Assembly (NCBI GenBank): GCA_028749255.1
Contig: JAQTYE010000006.1
Span: 3,956-41,714 of the forward strand
Reading direction: 5' to 3'
DNA from: Paracoccaceae bacterium
GTDB taxonomy: Bacteria; Pseudomonadota; Alphaproteobacteria; Rhodobacterales; Rhodobacteraceae
Length of the DNA: 37,759 bases
Positions within the stretch are counted from its first letter, which is position 1. Each line of letters begins with the position of its first letter. The notes under the pieces were generated by a model that had not been told where the DNA came from, did no database searches, and saw only the letters and a list, made by a program, of their open reading frames with translations. Shown here piece after piece: positions 6,627-16,276 of this stretch. The translations under genes were made by a program, and so were the position numbers.

Positions 6627-9344
6627 ATGATCAAAAGCCCGTCTTCCGCGATGCCTCGTATCGCGCGCCTGCGTAACCTGCTGCCCATCGGGCTTGGACT
6701 GGGGCTTTTTGCGGTGGGGCTTTGGGCGCTCTATCGGTTGCTCAAACCCGTTCATGCCGCCGATATTCTGTTGCAGATCAAGACGATGCCACCCTCGGCG
6801 CTGGCCATCGCGATGGCCGCCACGGCCTTGGGTTATATGGCGCTGATCGGCTATGACTGGTGGGCGCTGACCTATCTGGAAAAACGCCTGCCGCTGCGTG
6901 CGGTCGCCTTGGGCGGGTTTCTGGGCTATGCCTTTGGCAATACTATCGGGATCAGCGTGATTTCGGGCGGCGCTGTGCGCTATCGGATCTATTCGGCCTT
7001 CGGGCTCAATGCCTTCGATGTTGCCGCGCTGGCGTCCTATATTGCGCTGGCGATGGGGATGGGGCTGACGCTGGTCGGGCTGTTCGCGCTGGGGCTGCAT
7101 CCGGCGGCGTTGCAGGGGCTTTTGCCGCTGCCGCCCGGGCTGATCCGGCTGGGAGCATTGACGGCGGGGGGGGGCACGCTGGCGCTGCTGTTCTGGTTGT
7201 CGATCAGCCGCCGCAGCCTGAAGATCTGGCGCTATGACATCACGATGCCCGCACCGCGGATTCTGGTGGGCCAGCTGGTCGTCGCGCTGTTCGATTCCAC
7301 CATGGCGGCGCTGACGCTCTATATTCTGCTGCCCGAGGGTGCGCCGGGGTTCACCACCTTCCTGGCCATCTATGCCACCGCGACCATGGTTGGCGTGCTC
7401 AGCCATGTGCCGGGCGGTGTGGGTGTCTTTGAAACCGTGGTGCTGGCAGCGATGCCGCCAAGCATTGCGGTGGGCGATGTGGCCGCCGCGCTGCTGATGT
7501 TCCGCTCGATCTATTACCTGCTGCCCTTTGCCATTGCCTTCGTCATCGTCTCGCTGAATGAGGCACGTCTGGCGGGCGGCTGGGCGGCGCGGGTCTTCGG
7601 CGAGCTGTCCGAGCCGATGCGCCCGGTGATGGGGGCGCTTGGCGGCGCGGCACCGTGGCTTGTGGGGCTTTGGGCACTTGGCTTTGGCGGGTTTTTGCTG
7701 CTGATCTCGCTGATGCCCTCGGCGATCCCGACCGGCGACACCGATGATCTGGTCGGCGCGATCTTGCTGGAGGGCGGCACACTGGTGTCTGCGGTGATGG
7801 GGATCGTTCTGATGATCCTGTCGCACGGGCTGGTGCGGCGGCTGTCGGGCGCGTTCTGGCTGACCATCGTGGCCCTGGGTGGCGGCGTGATCGCCGCGCT
7901 GATGAACAATTTCGACGTGGAAAGTGCGCTGGTTCTGACGCTGGGCGCGCTGGCGCTGCTGCCGTTTCGCCATGAATTTCACCGCCACGCCAAGATCACC
8001 GAAGGTGTGTTCACCCCCGCGTGGTTTGCGATGGTCGCCGCGGTGGTGCTGGCGGCAGGGTCGTTTTTCTTCTTCGTCCATGAGGCCACGCCCTATTCGC
8101 AGGCCTTCTGGACCGAATTCACCCATGACGCCAACACCCCGCGCGCCTTCCGGGCGGCGCTGGCGGCCTCGGCGGTGCTGCTGACCTTCACCATCTATCT
8201 GGCCCTGCAGCCCACACGGGCCCGCTCGGGCGCCCCGTGCGAGGAAAGCCTGGCACTGGCCGCGCAGATCATCGCCAGCCAGGATGAACCGCAGGCCTGT
8301 CTGGCGCTGACCGGCGACAAATCCTTTCAATTCTCGCCCGATCAGCGGGCCTTTGTGATGTATGGCCGCCAGCGCGCCAATTGGGTGGCACTGGGCGATC
8401 CGGTCGGCCCTGCCGAGTCCGGGATCGAGGCCGCCTGGGCCTTCCACGAAGAGGCATTGCGCGCAGGCGGACGCGCGATCTTCTACGAAGTCAGCGCACG
8501 CCACCTGACGCTGTGGGTGGAAATGGGATTGGCGTTGCACAAGGTCGGCGAAGAAGCCGTGGTCTCGTTGCCCGATTTCTCACTGGCGGGCGGCGCGTTC
8601 AAATCCATGCGCGCGGCCTATAACAAGGCGCAACGCGAGGGGCTGACGCTGGACCTGTTGCAACCGCCACATTCCGACGCTCTGCTGGCCGAGCTGGCCG
8701 CGATTTCGCAAGACTGGCTGGCGGCCAAGGCCGGACGCGAAAAACGCTTCTCGGTCGGGCATTTTGACGCCGCCTACCTGGCGCATTTCCCGATTGCCGT
8801 GCTGCGCCAGAATGACCCGGCCGCGCCCGGCGCCCCGGCCCCGGTCCTGGCCTTTGCCAATATCATGGCCCCCGGGGCGGGCACGCGCGTGGCAATCGAC
8901 CTGATGCGCTATCGCCCCGGCACCGGGTCCGGGCTGATGGAATTCCTGTTTCTCGCCTTGATCGAGCATTACCGCGACGCGGGCGCCACCGAATTCAGTC
9001 TGGGCGTCGCGCCGCTGGCAGGCCTGAGCGAACGACGCACCGCGCGGCTTTGGGATCGGTTCGGCCATCTGATGTTCCGCCACGGCGGCGCGTTTTACAA
9101 TTTCGAAGGGCTGCGCGGCTTCAAGCAAAAATTCCGCCCCGACTGGCAGCCGCGGTTCATTGCCCTGCCGCCGGGGATTTCGCCGATGATGGCCATGGCC
9201 GATATCGCGCTTCTGATTGCAGGCGGGCCGCGCGGCATTCTGGGCAAGACACCTCCGCGCGCAACCACTGTCGAACCGCCCGCCACCGCATCCGGCTTAG
9301 CGCCCGCAGACAGCACACCCGACCCGGCCCCCTCGCAAGACTGA
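6627..9344 (+). CDS. mprF: MprF-type phosphatidylglycerol lysyltransferase/flippase
   Basis: About 905 residues. The N-terminal two thirds form a polytopic flippase-like membrane domain (UPF0104/LPG synthase TM region) with GYAFGNTIGISVISGGAVRYR and LSHVPGGVGVFE; the C-terminal third (about 545-860) is a DUF2156 acyl-transferase-like domain with the conserved VALGDPVGP, FYEVS, GHFD and FKQKFRPDWQPR stretches. MprF transfers lysine or alanine from charged tRNA to phosphatidylglycerol and flips the product, lowering surface charge and sensitivity to cationic peptides. The amino acid used here is not readable. The start is uncertain: ATG 6627 is taken, GTG 6606 and ATG 6651 are alternatives, none with a good ribosome site. 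A run of nine G at about 7166-7174 is in frame (Ala-Gly-Gly-Gly). It converges on the kinase gene with 11 bases between the stops. Confidence 0.9.
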   Translation: MIKSPSSAMPRIARLRNLLPIGLGLGLFAVGLWALYRLLKPVHAADILLQIKTMPPSALAIAMAATALGYMALIGYDWWALTYLEKRLPLRAVALGGFLGYAFGNTIGISVISGGAVRYRIYSAFGLNAFDVAALASYIALAMGMGLTLVGLFALGLHPAALQGLLPLPPGLIRLGALTAGGGTLALLFWLSISRRSLKIWRYDITMPAPRILVGQLVVALFDSTMAALTLYILLPEGAPGFTTFLAIYATATMVGVLSHVPGGVGVFETVVLAAMPPSIAVGDVAAALLMFRSIYYLLPFAIAFVIVSLNEARLAGGWAARVFGELSEPMRPVMGALGGAAPWLVGLWALGFGGFLLLISLMPSAIPTGDTDDLVGAILLEGGTLVSAVMGIVLMILSHGLVRRLSGAFWLTIVALGGGVIAALMNNFDVESALVLTLGALALLPFRHEFHRHAKITEGVFTPAWFAMVAAVVLAAGSFFFFVHEATPYSQAFWTEFTHDANTPRAFRAALAASAVLLTFTIYLALQPTRARSGAPCEESLALAAQIIASQDEPQACLALTGDKSFQFSPDQRAFVMYGRQRANWVALGDPVGPAESGIEAAWAFHEEALRAGGRAIFYEVSARHLTLWVEMGLALHKVGEEAVVSLPDFSLAGGAFKSMRAAYNKAQREGLTLDLLQPPHSDALLAELAAISQDWLAAKAGREKRFSVGHFDAAYLAHFPIAVLRQNDPAAPGAPAPVLAFANIMAPGAGTRVAIDLMRYRPGTGSGLMEFLFLALIEHYRDAGATEFSLGVAPLAGLSERRTARLWDRFGHLMFRHGGAFYNFEGLRGFKQKFRPDWQPRFIALPPGISPMMAMADIALLIAGGPRGILGKTPPRATTVEPPATASGLAPADSTPDPAPSQD

Positions 9345-9355
9345 GCGCACAGCGC

Positions 9356-11992
9356 CTAATGCATCCGCGCGCGGCCTGCCGCGTCGCAGGGGGCGTCAGG
9401 CGCAGGGACCGCCAGCGCCACCTCGGCCTCGCCCCATAGCGCCTCAAGCGGGGCCAGCGTCTGCCGGATTTCCGGCAAAGCACCCTGTTTCGCCAGAATT
9501 TCATGCCGTTTCAGCCCCGCATGCAGCCCCGTCAGGCCCAGTATCGCCGCAGATCCTGCGAATTTATGGGCCACCTGCGCATAGTCGGGCAGATCCCCCG
9601 CAGCCGCCAACTGCCGCATCCGCGCCAGCCTGCGTCGCCCTTCCGCAACAAAGGCGGCCTGCAATTCCGCGAATTTTTCATCGCCGAAGACCGAGGTCAG
9701 ATCGGCGCGCACCGCCACGTCCAACAGCGCGGGCGCCTGCCCATCGGGCAAAGCCGGGGTGATTTGTGCGGCGCGGACCTGCGCCAGCGCGGCCGACAAG
9801 GTCTTGCGGGTAATTGGTTTGGAGGTGACCTGATCGCATCCCGCCTGCCGCAACCGTTCGGCCATTTCAGGCAAAACATTCGCGGTGACAGCAACGATAT
9901 GCGTGCGCCGGTTCGGGCCCGGTTCCGTGCGCAGGATCCGCGTCGCCTCCAACCCGTTCAGAACCGGCATGTTCAGATCCATCAAGATCACATCGAAGGC
10001 CTTTTCACGGGCCAGATCAAGACATTCCCGTCCATTGCGCGCCGGTGTCACCCGATGTCCGGCCTGCCGCAAGAGTTCGGTCAGAACGGTGCGGTTCAAC
10101 GCATTATCCTCGACCACCAGAACCTCCAGCGGGATCACCTCAGCGTCCGGCGCATCGGTGGACAGGTCCGCATCGGCGGGCCCTGCGGGCGCCTGTGCCG
10201 GGTCGGACAGGCTGGCCTGCGGCGCCGGTAACGTCAGCCAGAACACCGACCCTTCCCCCAATTCGCTTTCGACCCCGATAGTGCCCCCCATTCCCTGCAC
10301 CAGCCGCCGCACGATCCCCAACCCCAGCCCGGTGCCAGTGTTTTCGCGCGACAGATCGGCGTCTATGGACACGAAATCGTCAAAAATCATGGGCAGATCG
10401 GTGCGCGCAATGCCAATTCCGGTGTCGATGATACGGATCTCCAGCGTGCTGCGATCAAACGCGTATTCCAGCTCGATGCGGATCATGCCGTCAGTGGTGA
10501 ATTTCGTTGCATTGCCGACCAGGTTGAGCAGCACCTGTCGGATTCGCACCGGATCGCCCATCAACCGTCCCGGCGATGGCCCCAGCACTTCGATCTCCAT
10601 GTCATTGCCGCGCGCCGCTGCCGCCAACCGCTGCGTGCCGATAATCTGATGCGCGACCTGCTCGGGGTCGAAGGCCACGCGCGCGAACGACAACTTACCC
10701 GCATCCAGCCGCTCAACATCCAGAACGTCGTTGACATGATGCAGCAGGATCTGCCCTGCCTGCGCCATCGCCTCGACAAATGTGCGCTGACGCGAGTCCA
10801 GCTGGGTGTCTTGCAGAATTTCCAGGGTGCCGAGCAACCCATTCAGCGGCGTGCGCAATTCATGGCTCATCACCGCAATGAACGCAGCCTTGGCGCGCTC
10901 ACCCGCCATCGCCGTGTCCCGCGCCGCGATCAGCTCTTTCCGCGCCGCGACCCGGCCGGAAATATCGCGCAGGAACAAAACATAGATGTCCTTGCGCCCG
11001 ATCCGGGTTTTCGTCGCCGAGAGTTCTGCGGAAAACACCGTCCCATCGCCACGACAAACATCAAGTTGCACCAGCCCCGGCCCTGCGGCCCCGCGCAGCT
11101 GTTCCTGTGCACCGGGCTGCATCTCTTCTGCGTCGTCGGGCAAGATCAGATCGGGCAAAGATCGCCCCAGTGCCGCCGCGCGCGCATAGCCAAAGATCGC
11201 CTCGGCAGCGCCGTTGAATTCGATCACCTGCAGGCTTTGATCGGCGACGATCACCGCATCACGCGCCGTGCCGATCACCACCTCCAGTCGCTGCTTTGCC
11301 GCCCGCAAGGATCGGGCCTGCTGCATCCCGAACCGCCACAACAGCCACAGTGCCAGAAACCCGCCCGCCAGCGCCGCCATCAACAGCGCCGTCAACGCCG
11401 CCAGCCGCACCAGTGCATTGAGGACGCGTTCGCGTTGCTCTTTCGCCTGCGCTGCGAATTCGCGCACCCCCAGCAGGGTCACGCTGCGCACATCATCAGC
11501 CAGCGCATCAGCGCGGGTCAGCAGGTCAGGCCGGATCTGCGCGAACGACGTGTCGGGGGCGTCAATCAGCGCAGCGACGTCGCGCAAGAAACCTTGCAGG
11601 CGGTCGATACGGTCGGTCGCGGCCGGGGATGCAACAATGCGGCGAAAACTGTGGCCGTCCAACACCGTCTGCACACGGCTGAAAAACACGTCGAAGCGAC
11701 GGGTGAATTCCGCAACGCTTTCTGGCTCTGGCGGATTGGTGCGCAGCAATGCAACCTGCATGCGGGCGAATTCGACATCCAGCTGTGCCAGTGACCACTG
11801 CTGACTGTCGGAATTGGCAATCGCCAGCGAGTCGATCTCGGCCTTCACTTCGGCGCCATAGCGATAGATCCCCAGCAGCGCCGCACCCAGCAGCACGATC
11901 ACACCAAGAATGACCAACCGCGTGCGAAACCGCGGCGGTTGTGGCGCCGCGTCCGGGCCCCGGGATCGTGCTGGCTGTGGGCGTTGCGGCAT
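9356..11992 (-). CDS. Membrane PAS hybrid histidine kinase with REC and HPt domains
   Basis: The 878-residue protein has a membrane helix at about 24-43, a periplasmic, probably all-helical sensor region (44-195), a second helix (196-219), a PAS domain (about 233-350), HisKA with phospho-acceptor His377 in SHELRTPLNG, an ATPase domain with N-box Asn494, DTGIGI (523-528) and GTGLGLG, a receiver with Asp672 (MDLNMP) and Lys725, and a C-terminal HPt domain with His809 in AHKFAGSA. It is thus a complete internal phosphorelay of the ArcB/BarA layout, lacking only the output regulator, which is not in the window. It starts 15 bp after a periplasmic molybdo-fold protein, so that protein is the obvious candidate partner or ligand sensor. 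ATG 11992 is chosen; it follows the upstream stop directly. Confidence 0.93.
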   Translation of the reverse strand: MPQRPQPARSRGPDAAPQPPRFRTRLVILGVIVLLGAALLGIYRYGAEVKAEIDSLAIANSDSQQWSLAQLDVEFARMQVALLRTNPPEPESVAEFTRRFDVFFSRVQTVLDGHSFRRIVASPAATDRIDRLQGFLRDVAALIDAPDTSFAQIRPDLLTRADALADDVRSVTLLGVREFAAQAKEQRERVLNALVRLAALTALLMAALAGGFLALWLLWRFGMQQARSLRAAKQRLEVVIGTARDAVIVADQSLQVIEFNGAAEAIFGYARAAALGRSLPDLILPDDAEEMQPGAQEQLRGAAGPGLVQLDVCRGDGTVFSAELSATKTRIGRKDIYVLFLRDISGRVAARKELIAARDTAMAGERAKAAFIAVMSHELRTPLNGLLGTLEILQDTQLDSRQRTFVEAMAQAGQILLHHVNDVLDVERLDAGKLSFARVAFDPEQVAHQIIGTQRLAAAARGNDMEIEVLGPSPGRLMGDPVRIRQVLLNLVGNATKFTTDGMIRIELEYAFDRSTLEIRIIDTGIGIARTDLPMIFDDFVSIDADLSRENTGTGLGLGIVRRLVQGMGGTIGVESELGEGSVFWLTLPAPQASLSDPAQAPAGPADADLSTDAPDAEVIPLEVLVVEDNALNRTVLTELLRQAGHRVTPARNGRECLDLAREKAFDVILMDLNMPVLNGLEATRILRTEPGPNRRTHIVAVTANVLPEMAERLRQAGCDQVTSKPITRKTLSAALAQVRAAQITPALPDGQAPALLDVAVRADLTSVFGDEKFAELQAAFVAEGRRRLARMRQLAAAGDLPDYAQVAHKFAGSAAILGLTGLHAGLKRHEILAKQGALPEIRQTLAPLEALWGEAEVALAVPAPDAPCDAAGRARMH

Positions 11993-12007
11993 GGCCGTGG
12001 TTCCGGC

Positions 12008-12505
12008 TTACGTCTCGATCCGCAGCCGCGCAACCTGCCAGACGCTGCGCGAATAGATCACCTCGTTACGCAGGTTTTCGGCGGAATCGTAGGGATAGAC
12101 GACCCAGAACGGCCCCTTGTCGCGCAGCGGCATCGCGGCACCGTTGCGCGCATAGGCCAGAATCGCCTCGCCCTCGCGGATTTCGGACACCGGAATTTTC
12201 ACGCTGTAATCATTGACCGCCGTCACCACCACCGTGCCCTGCGCGATGCCGAAAGCATCCAGCAACGCCCGCAGCGACACCCCGGTGAACTGTTGTTCAC
12301 CTTCGGTCCAGATCGTCGTGGTCGCGAACTGCACCACCGGCAGCGCCTGCAACGCCGCCATGTCCAGCGTAATTTCGGTGCCCGGCGGCTGCCCCGGCAG
12401 ATCCCCCGACATCACAAGAACGGCACCGTCTGGTGCCCCTTGGGCGGCGACGGGCAGCACGGGCAGCGCCAGAAACAGGATCAGGGATAAAAGGATACGA
12501 CGCAC
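12008..12505 (-). CDS. Periplasmic molybdopterin-oxidoreductase-fold protein without cysteine; likely kinase partner
   Basis: Starting at GTG 12505, preceded by an excellent GGAGGAAG site, the product has 165 residues: a signal peptide (MRRILLSLILFLALPVLPVAA) and one domain resembling the sulfite-oxidase molybdopterin-binding fold, with LQALP, FTGVSLRALLDAFG, VTAVNDYSVKIP, MPLRDKGPFWVVYP and SRSVWQVARL. The small stand-alone forms of this family are usually called molybdopterin-dependent oxidoreductase, but this mature protein contains no cysteine, so the molybdenum-coordinating thiolate of true sulfite oxidase/YedY enzymes is missing. I infer a binding or sensing role rather than catalysis. 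It is the first gene of a two-gene unit with the hybrid kinase 15 bp downstream. An ATG at 12544 is open in frame but has no comparable ribosome site. Confidence 0.85.
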   Translation of the reverse strand: MRRILLSLILFLALPVLPVAAQGAPDGAVLVMSGDLPGQPPGTEITLDMAALQALPVVQFATTTIWTEGEQQFTGVSLRALLDAFGIAQGTVVVTAVNDYSVKIPVSEIREGEAILAYARNGAAMPLRDKGPFWVVYPYDSAENLRNEVIYSRSVWQVARLRIET

Positions 12506-12622
12506 GGCAACTTCCTCCGAATGCAAGAGCGCAGAGGGTGCCACAGATCGCTTTATCCGTCTGGCACAAAAGGATTAATTGCCTAACCGTTCGTTTCCAA
12601 GACGCGGTACCGCACAAATGCA

Positions 12623-12646
12623 AAAGGCGCCCCGGAGGGCGCCTTT
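12623..12646 (-). terminator. Intrinsic terminator after yebC
   Basis: A perfect 10-bp inverted repeat (12623-12632 with 12637-12646, four-base loop), A-rich at one foot and T-rich at the other, so it can act on both strands. It lies about 18 bases after the yebC stop on the minus strand and ends yebC transcription before the molybdo-fold/kinase pair, implying a separate promoter for that pair in 12506-12622. Confidence 0.75.
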
Positions 12647-12664
12647 ATCATCAGTTGCAAGCGC

Positions 12665-13405
12665 TTACAGCTGGGCTGCCACGTCTTCGGGAACGTCGAA
12701 GTTATGCGTCACTTCCTGCACATCATCGTCTTCTTCCAGCATGTCGATCAGCTTCATCAGCTTTTGCGCGGTTTCCAGATCAACCTCAGTGCGGGTCTGG
12801 GGTTTCCAGATCAGCTTGGATTCCTGGCTCTCGCCCAGTGCTTTTTCCAGCGCATCGGACACGTCCGACAGGCTTTCCATCGCGCAATAGATGAAGTGGC
12901 CGTCTTCGTCGCTTTCGGCATCATCGGCGCCGGCGTCCAGCGCGGCCATCATCACCGTGTCGGCATCGGCGGCATCGGCGGCATAGGTGATTTCGCCCAC
13001 CCGGTCGAAGCCGTGCGAAACCGAGCCGGTCTGGCCCAGGTTGCCGCCCGCCTTGGTGAAATAGCTGCGCACGTTCGAGGCGGTGCGGTTCAGGTTGTCG
13101 GTCATGCATTCGACGATCACCGCGATCCCGTTCGGGCCATAGCCTTCATAGCGGATCTCGGTGTAGTCGGCCGCATCACCCGCCATCGACTTCTTGATCG
13201 CACGGTCGATCACATCTTTCGGCATCGATTGCGATTTCGCCGCCTTCACCGCCAACCGCAGACGCGGGTTTTTATCGGGGTCCGCATCGCCCATCTTGGC
13301 GGCGACGGTGATTTCCTTCGCCAGCTTCGAGAACATCTTGGAGCGAAGTTTATCCTGCTTGCCCTTGCGGTGCTGGATGTTCGCCCATTTTGAATGGCCT
13401 GCCAT
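12665..13405 (-). CDS. yebC: YebC/PmpR-family protein (transcription or translation regulator)
   Basis: The 246-residue protein starts [18 protein letters not shown], the invariant YebC N-terminus, and keeps the full-length family pattern ([61 protein letters not shown]). The family was named for DNA-binding regulators; members have since been linked to relieving ribosome stalling, so the precise role is open. ATG 13405 has GGAGAAGG four bases upstream. It is flanked by a good terminator downstream. In many proteobacteria yebC adjoins ruvC; that pairing is not seen here, and the upstream neighbour is an SLC13 permease in the same direction, 84 bp away. Confidence 0.95.
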   Translation of the reverse strand: MAGHSKWANIQHRKGKQDKLRSKMFSKLAKEITVAAKMGDADPDKNPRLRLAVKAAKSQSMPKDVIDRAIKKSMAGDAADYTEIRYEGYGPNGIAVIVECMTDNLNRTASNVRSYFTKAGGNLGQTGSVSHGFDRVGEITYAADAADADTVMMAALDAGADDAESDEDGHFIYCAMESLSDVSDALEKALGESQESKLIWKPQTRTEVDLETAQKLMKLIDMLEEDDDVQEVTHNFDVPEDVAAQL

Positions 13406-13489
13406 GACCTTCTCCGTCGAATTTCTGAATTTGCGCCTCTATATGCCAGCAAAGGCCCTGCCCGCAAGCCAAGCCTGCAAAGCGGCCCC

Positions 13490-15268
13490 TCAGAGCGGCC
13501 AGATCAGCGGAATCACCAGACAGGCGGTCAGCCCGGTGACGATATCCAGCGGAATCCCCAGCCGCAGAAAATCCGAGAACCGATAGCCACCCGGACCATA
13601 GACCATCATATGCGTCTGATAGCCGATGGGGGTCGCAAAGGCGACCGAGGCCGAGAACATCACCGCCACCGCAAAGGGCCGCGGGTCCAGCCCCAGCGCC
13701 AGTGCCAGCTTGATCGCGATCGGCGTATAGATCACCGCCACCGCGTTGTTCGACAGGAATTCGGTCATCACCAGTCCCAGGAAATAGACCGCAAACAGCG
13801 CCGCCATCGGCGGCAGATCGGCCAGCAGCGGCGCCACCGCATCAACGATCATCTTGACAGATCCCGCCTGATCCAGCCCCTCGCCCACCACCAGCATCGA
13901 AAAGATCATCGCCAGCAGCCGCCCGTCGATGAAGGAAAACGCCTCATCCGCGTCGATGCATCGCATGATCAGAATGACCGCCACCGCCACCATCGCCAAC
14001 GCCATGATCGGCGCCACGTTCAGCGCCGACAGCCCCACCACCGCCGCCAGCGCGCCCACTGCCAGCGGCATGTGGCTGCGCCGGAACGCCCGCACCGTGG
14101 GTTTGGACACATCAACCAGATCCATCTCGGCGGCCAGACGCGCGATATCTTCGGGCGCGCCTTCCAGCAGCAGCGTATCGCCCACAACGACCACCAGGTC
14201 ATCCAGTTGGCGTCCGATATTCTGGTTGCGCCGGTGCGCCGCCAGAACATAAACGCCGTAGCGCCGCCGCAGACGCAGCTCGCCCAGGCTGCGCCCGATC
14301 ATCCGGCAGCCGGGCGAGATCAGCACTTCGACGGTTTCGGTCGCCACCGAGCTCAGCTTGTCCACCATCCGCAGATCGGGGTTTTGCTGCATCCCAAGCA
14401 GTTCCGACATCTCCGTGCGCAAAACCACACGGTCGCCCGCCTCCAGTTCGGCATGGGGCAGGTCGCGCCGCAAACTGGCGTCACCGCGCAGCACGTCAAC
14501 CACCCGCACCCCTTCGCGCTTGAACGCATCAACGCCCAGCACCGCCTGCCCGATCAGGCTGCTGTCTTCGGGGATCGCGACCTCGGTGAAATATTTCATC
14601 TTCGGCCGCTCGCCCAGCAGGAACGACATCGACTGCCGCTCGGGCACCAGATGCTTGGCAAACAGCGCCATGAAGATCGAGCCCACCGCCGCCACCGCCA
14701 GACCCACCGGCAGGATTTCAAAGATCGAGAACGGCTCCAGCCCGTCCTTGCGCACGACGCCATCAACCAGAATGTTGGTCGAGGTGCCGATCAGCGTCAG
14801 CATCCCCCCCATCACGGTGAAATAGCTCAGCGGCATCAAAAACCGCGAGGGCGAGATATTCAGCTTGCGGGCGACCTGAATGAAAACCGGGATCATAACC
14901 GCCACCACCGGCGTGTTGTTCATCACCCCCGAGGCCAACATGGTGATGGCGAACATCAACACCACTGTGGTGACCGGACGCGCCGAAATATGCGCCTCGG
15001 CATAACGCGTCATCCGGTCCAGCGCGCCGGTGCGCACCAAGGCCCCCATGATCAGGAACATGAACGCAATCGTCCAGGGCGCCGAGTTCGACAGGGTTTT
15101 CACGGCCGTATCATAGGGCACGAAGCCCAGCACCAGCATCAGCGCGGCGCCGCCCATCGCGACAACTTCGGGCGGGTGCCGCTCTCGCAGAAACATCACG
15201 AACATGCCCACGACGATTCCCAGCGCCACCAAGGCGGTGCCGGTCTCGGACAGGGGAAGAGTGATCAT
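13490..15268 (-). CDS. SLC13/DASS-family permease with two RCK_C (TrkA_C) domains
   Basis: This 592-residue inner-membrane protein has a divalent anion:sodium symporter fold split by a soluble insert. The first membrane half (about 1-210) contains ASGVMNNTPVVAV and GTSTNILVDG; the insert (about 215-380) has two TrkA_C-like modules (EDSSLIGQAV..GDRVVLRTEM and SPGCRMIGRSLGEL..GDTLLLEG); the second half (about 395-592) has FLSNNAVAVIYTPIA and ATPIGYQTHMMVYGPGGY. Relatives with this layout are annotated as sulfate or dicarboxylate transporters (SAC1-like), but the substrate cannot be fixed by sequence alone. The RCK_C insert suggests regulation by a bound ligand. ATG 15268 has GAGG upstream. It could be co-transcribed with the YmdB-type gene, 134 bp upstream. 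Confidence 0.9.
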   Translation of the reverse strand: MITLPLSETGTALVALGIVVGMFVMFLRERHPPEVVAMGGAALMLVLGFVPYDTAVKTLSNSAPWTIAFMFLIMGALVRTGALDRMTRYAEAHISARPVTTVVLMFAITMLASGVMNNTPVVAVMIPVFIQVARKLNISPSRFLMPLSYFTVMGGMLTLIGTSTNILVDGVVRKDGLEPFSIFEILPVGLAVAAVGSIFMALFAKHLVPERQSMSFLLGERPKMKYFTEVAIPEDSSLIGQAVLGVDAFKREGVRVVDVLRGDASLRRDLPHAELEAGDRVVLRTEMSELLGMQQNPDLRMVDKLSSVATETVEVLISPGCRMIGRSLGELRLRRRYGVYVLAAHRRNQNIGRQLDDLVVVVGDTLLLEGAPEDIARLAAEMDLVDVSKPTVRAFRRSHMPLAVGALAAVVGLSALNVAPIMALAMVAVAVILIMRCIDADEAFSFIDGRLLAMIFSMLVVGEGLDQAGSVKMIVDAVAPLLADLPPMAALFAVYFLGLVMTEFLSNNAVAVIYTPIAIKLALALGLDPRPFAVAVMFSASVAFATPIGYQTHMMVYGPGGYRFSDFLRLGIPLDIVTGLTACLVIPLIWPL

Positions 15269-15402
15269 GATGCCTCGTCTAAACCGTTCATTTCAGCGCG
15301 ATACTAGCGGCGCGGGGGCGTTAGACAAGCTCCCATTCGTCGCATGGATTGCGATGACCCCGCGCCGCGCCCGGGAAACAGGCATCCCACGGACAGCCCG
15401 CC

Positions 15403-16218
15403 TCAAACCGGAGCAGCAGGTGCAAGCCGTCCGCCCAGCCGCACCGACTGACAGGACTTGGCCTTGCCGGTGCGGTCATCGGTCTCGACGTAAAACCCGC
15501 TCAGCGTGGCCTCGCCCGCCGCCGGGGTGAACCGATCACGCGCCATGCCTGTGATAAAGCGGCGCATCGGTTCGGCCTTGTCCATGCCGATGACCGAGTT
15601 GTAATCGCCACACATGCCTGCGTCCGACAGATAGGCGGTGCCGCCCTGCAAGACCATCGCATCCGCCGTCGGCACATGGGTATGCGTGCCCACCACGACA
15701 CTGGCACGCCCGTCGCACCAATGGCCCATCGCCATCTTCTCGCTCGTCGCCTCGCAATGCATATCGACCAGGATCGCCTGCGCCAGACCGCCCAGAGGAT
15801 GCGCGCGCAGCACCCCGTCAATGGCCGAAAACGGGTCGTCGAAGGCGCGTTTCATGAACACCTGCCCCAGCACCTGTGCCACCAGAACCTTGCGCCCGCG
15901 CCGGTCCTCGAACAGGCGCGCGCCCTTGCCCGGCGCGTCCTTGGCATAGTTGATCGGCCGGATCACACGCGGCTCGGTGTCAATGAACCGCATCATGTCT
16001 TTCTGATCAAAGGCATGATCGCCCAGCGTCACCACATCGGCGCCCGCGGCCAGCAGCAGTTTCGCATGCTCCCCCGTCAGCCCCATGCCGCCCGAGGCGT
16101 TCTCGCCATTGACCACAACGAAATCGAGGCCCCAATCCGCACGGATTTTGGCCAGCTGCCCAGAGATGGCCGCACGCCCCGCGCGCCCCATCACATCACC
16201 AAGAAACAGGATTTTCAT
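15403..16218 (-). CDS. YmdB-type metallophosphoesterase (TIGR00282 family)
   Basis: The 271-residue protein starts MKILFLGDVMGRAGR and carries the family's metal ligands in order: Asp8, Glu39 and Asn40 in NGENASGG, Asp67-His68 in GDHAFDQ, a histidine in VDMHCEATSEK, and the GTHTHVPTADA histidines. YmdB of Bacillus is a 2',3'-cyclic-nucleotide phosphodiesterase affecting biofilm and stress responses; activity here is inferred from family. ATG 16218 is preceded by AAGGGAGGG, which settles the start over the longer open frame reaching 16389. In this group the gene commonly lies next to 5-formyl-THF cyclo-ligase, as here, though a 179-bp hairpin-rich spacer separates them. Confidence 0.93.
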   Translation of the reverse strand: MKILFLGDVMGRAGRAAISGQLAKIRADWGLDFVVVNGENASGGMGLTGEHAKLLLAAGADVVTLGDHAFDQKDMMRFIDTEPRVIRPINYAKDAPGKGARLFEDRRGRKVLVAQVLGQVFMKRAFDDPFSAIDGVLRAHPLGGLAQAILVDMHCEATSEKMAMGHWCDGRASVVVGTHTHVPTADAMVLQGGTAYLSDAGMCGDYNSVIGMDKAEPMRRFITGMARDRFTPAAGEATLSGFYVETDDRTGKAKSCQSVRLGGRLAPAAPV

Positions 16219-16276
16219 GCGCCCTCCCTTAGGCCCAAGACCACCAAAGGGCAATCTTTTCCCTGCAACCCGACAC

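Noticed and set aside
7166-7174. G9 run in mprF as a possible third frameshift
   Set aside because: The frame continues normally through it (Ala-Gly-Gly-Gly-Thr) and both sides fit the family.
6603-8540. 645-codon open frame on the minus strand within mprF
   Set aside because: Antisense to mprF, low complexity (Gln/Arg/His), no family resemblance.
13394-15307. Very long open frame on the plus strand through the SLC13 gene
   Set aside because: It is antisense to a complete SLC13/RCK permease and its translation is rich in Arg, His and Gln with no conserved domains, typical of the reverse-complement frame of high-GC genes.
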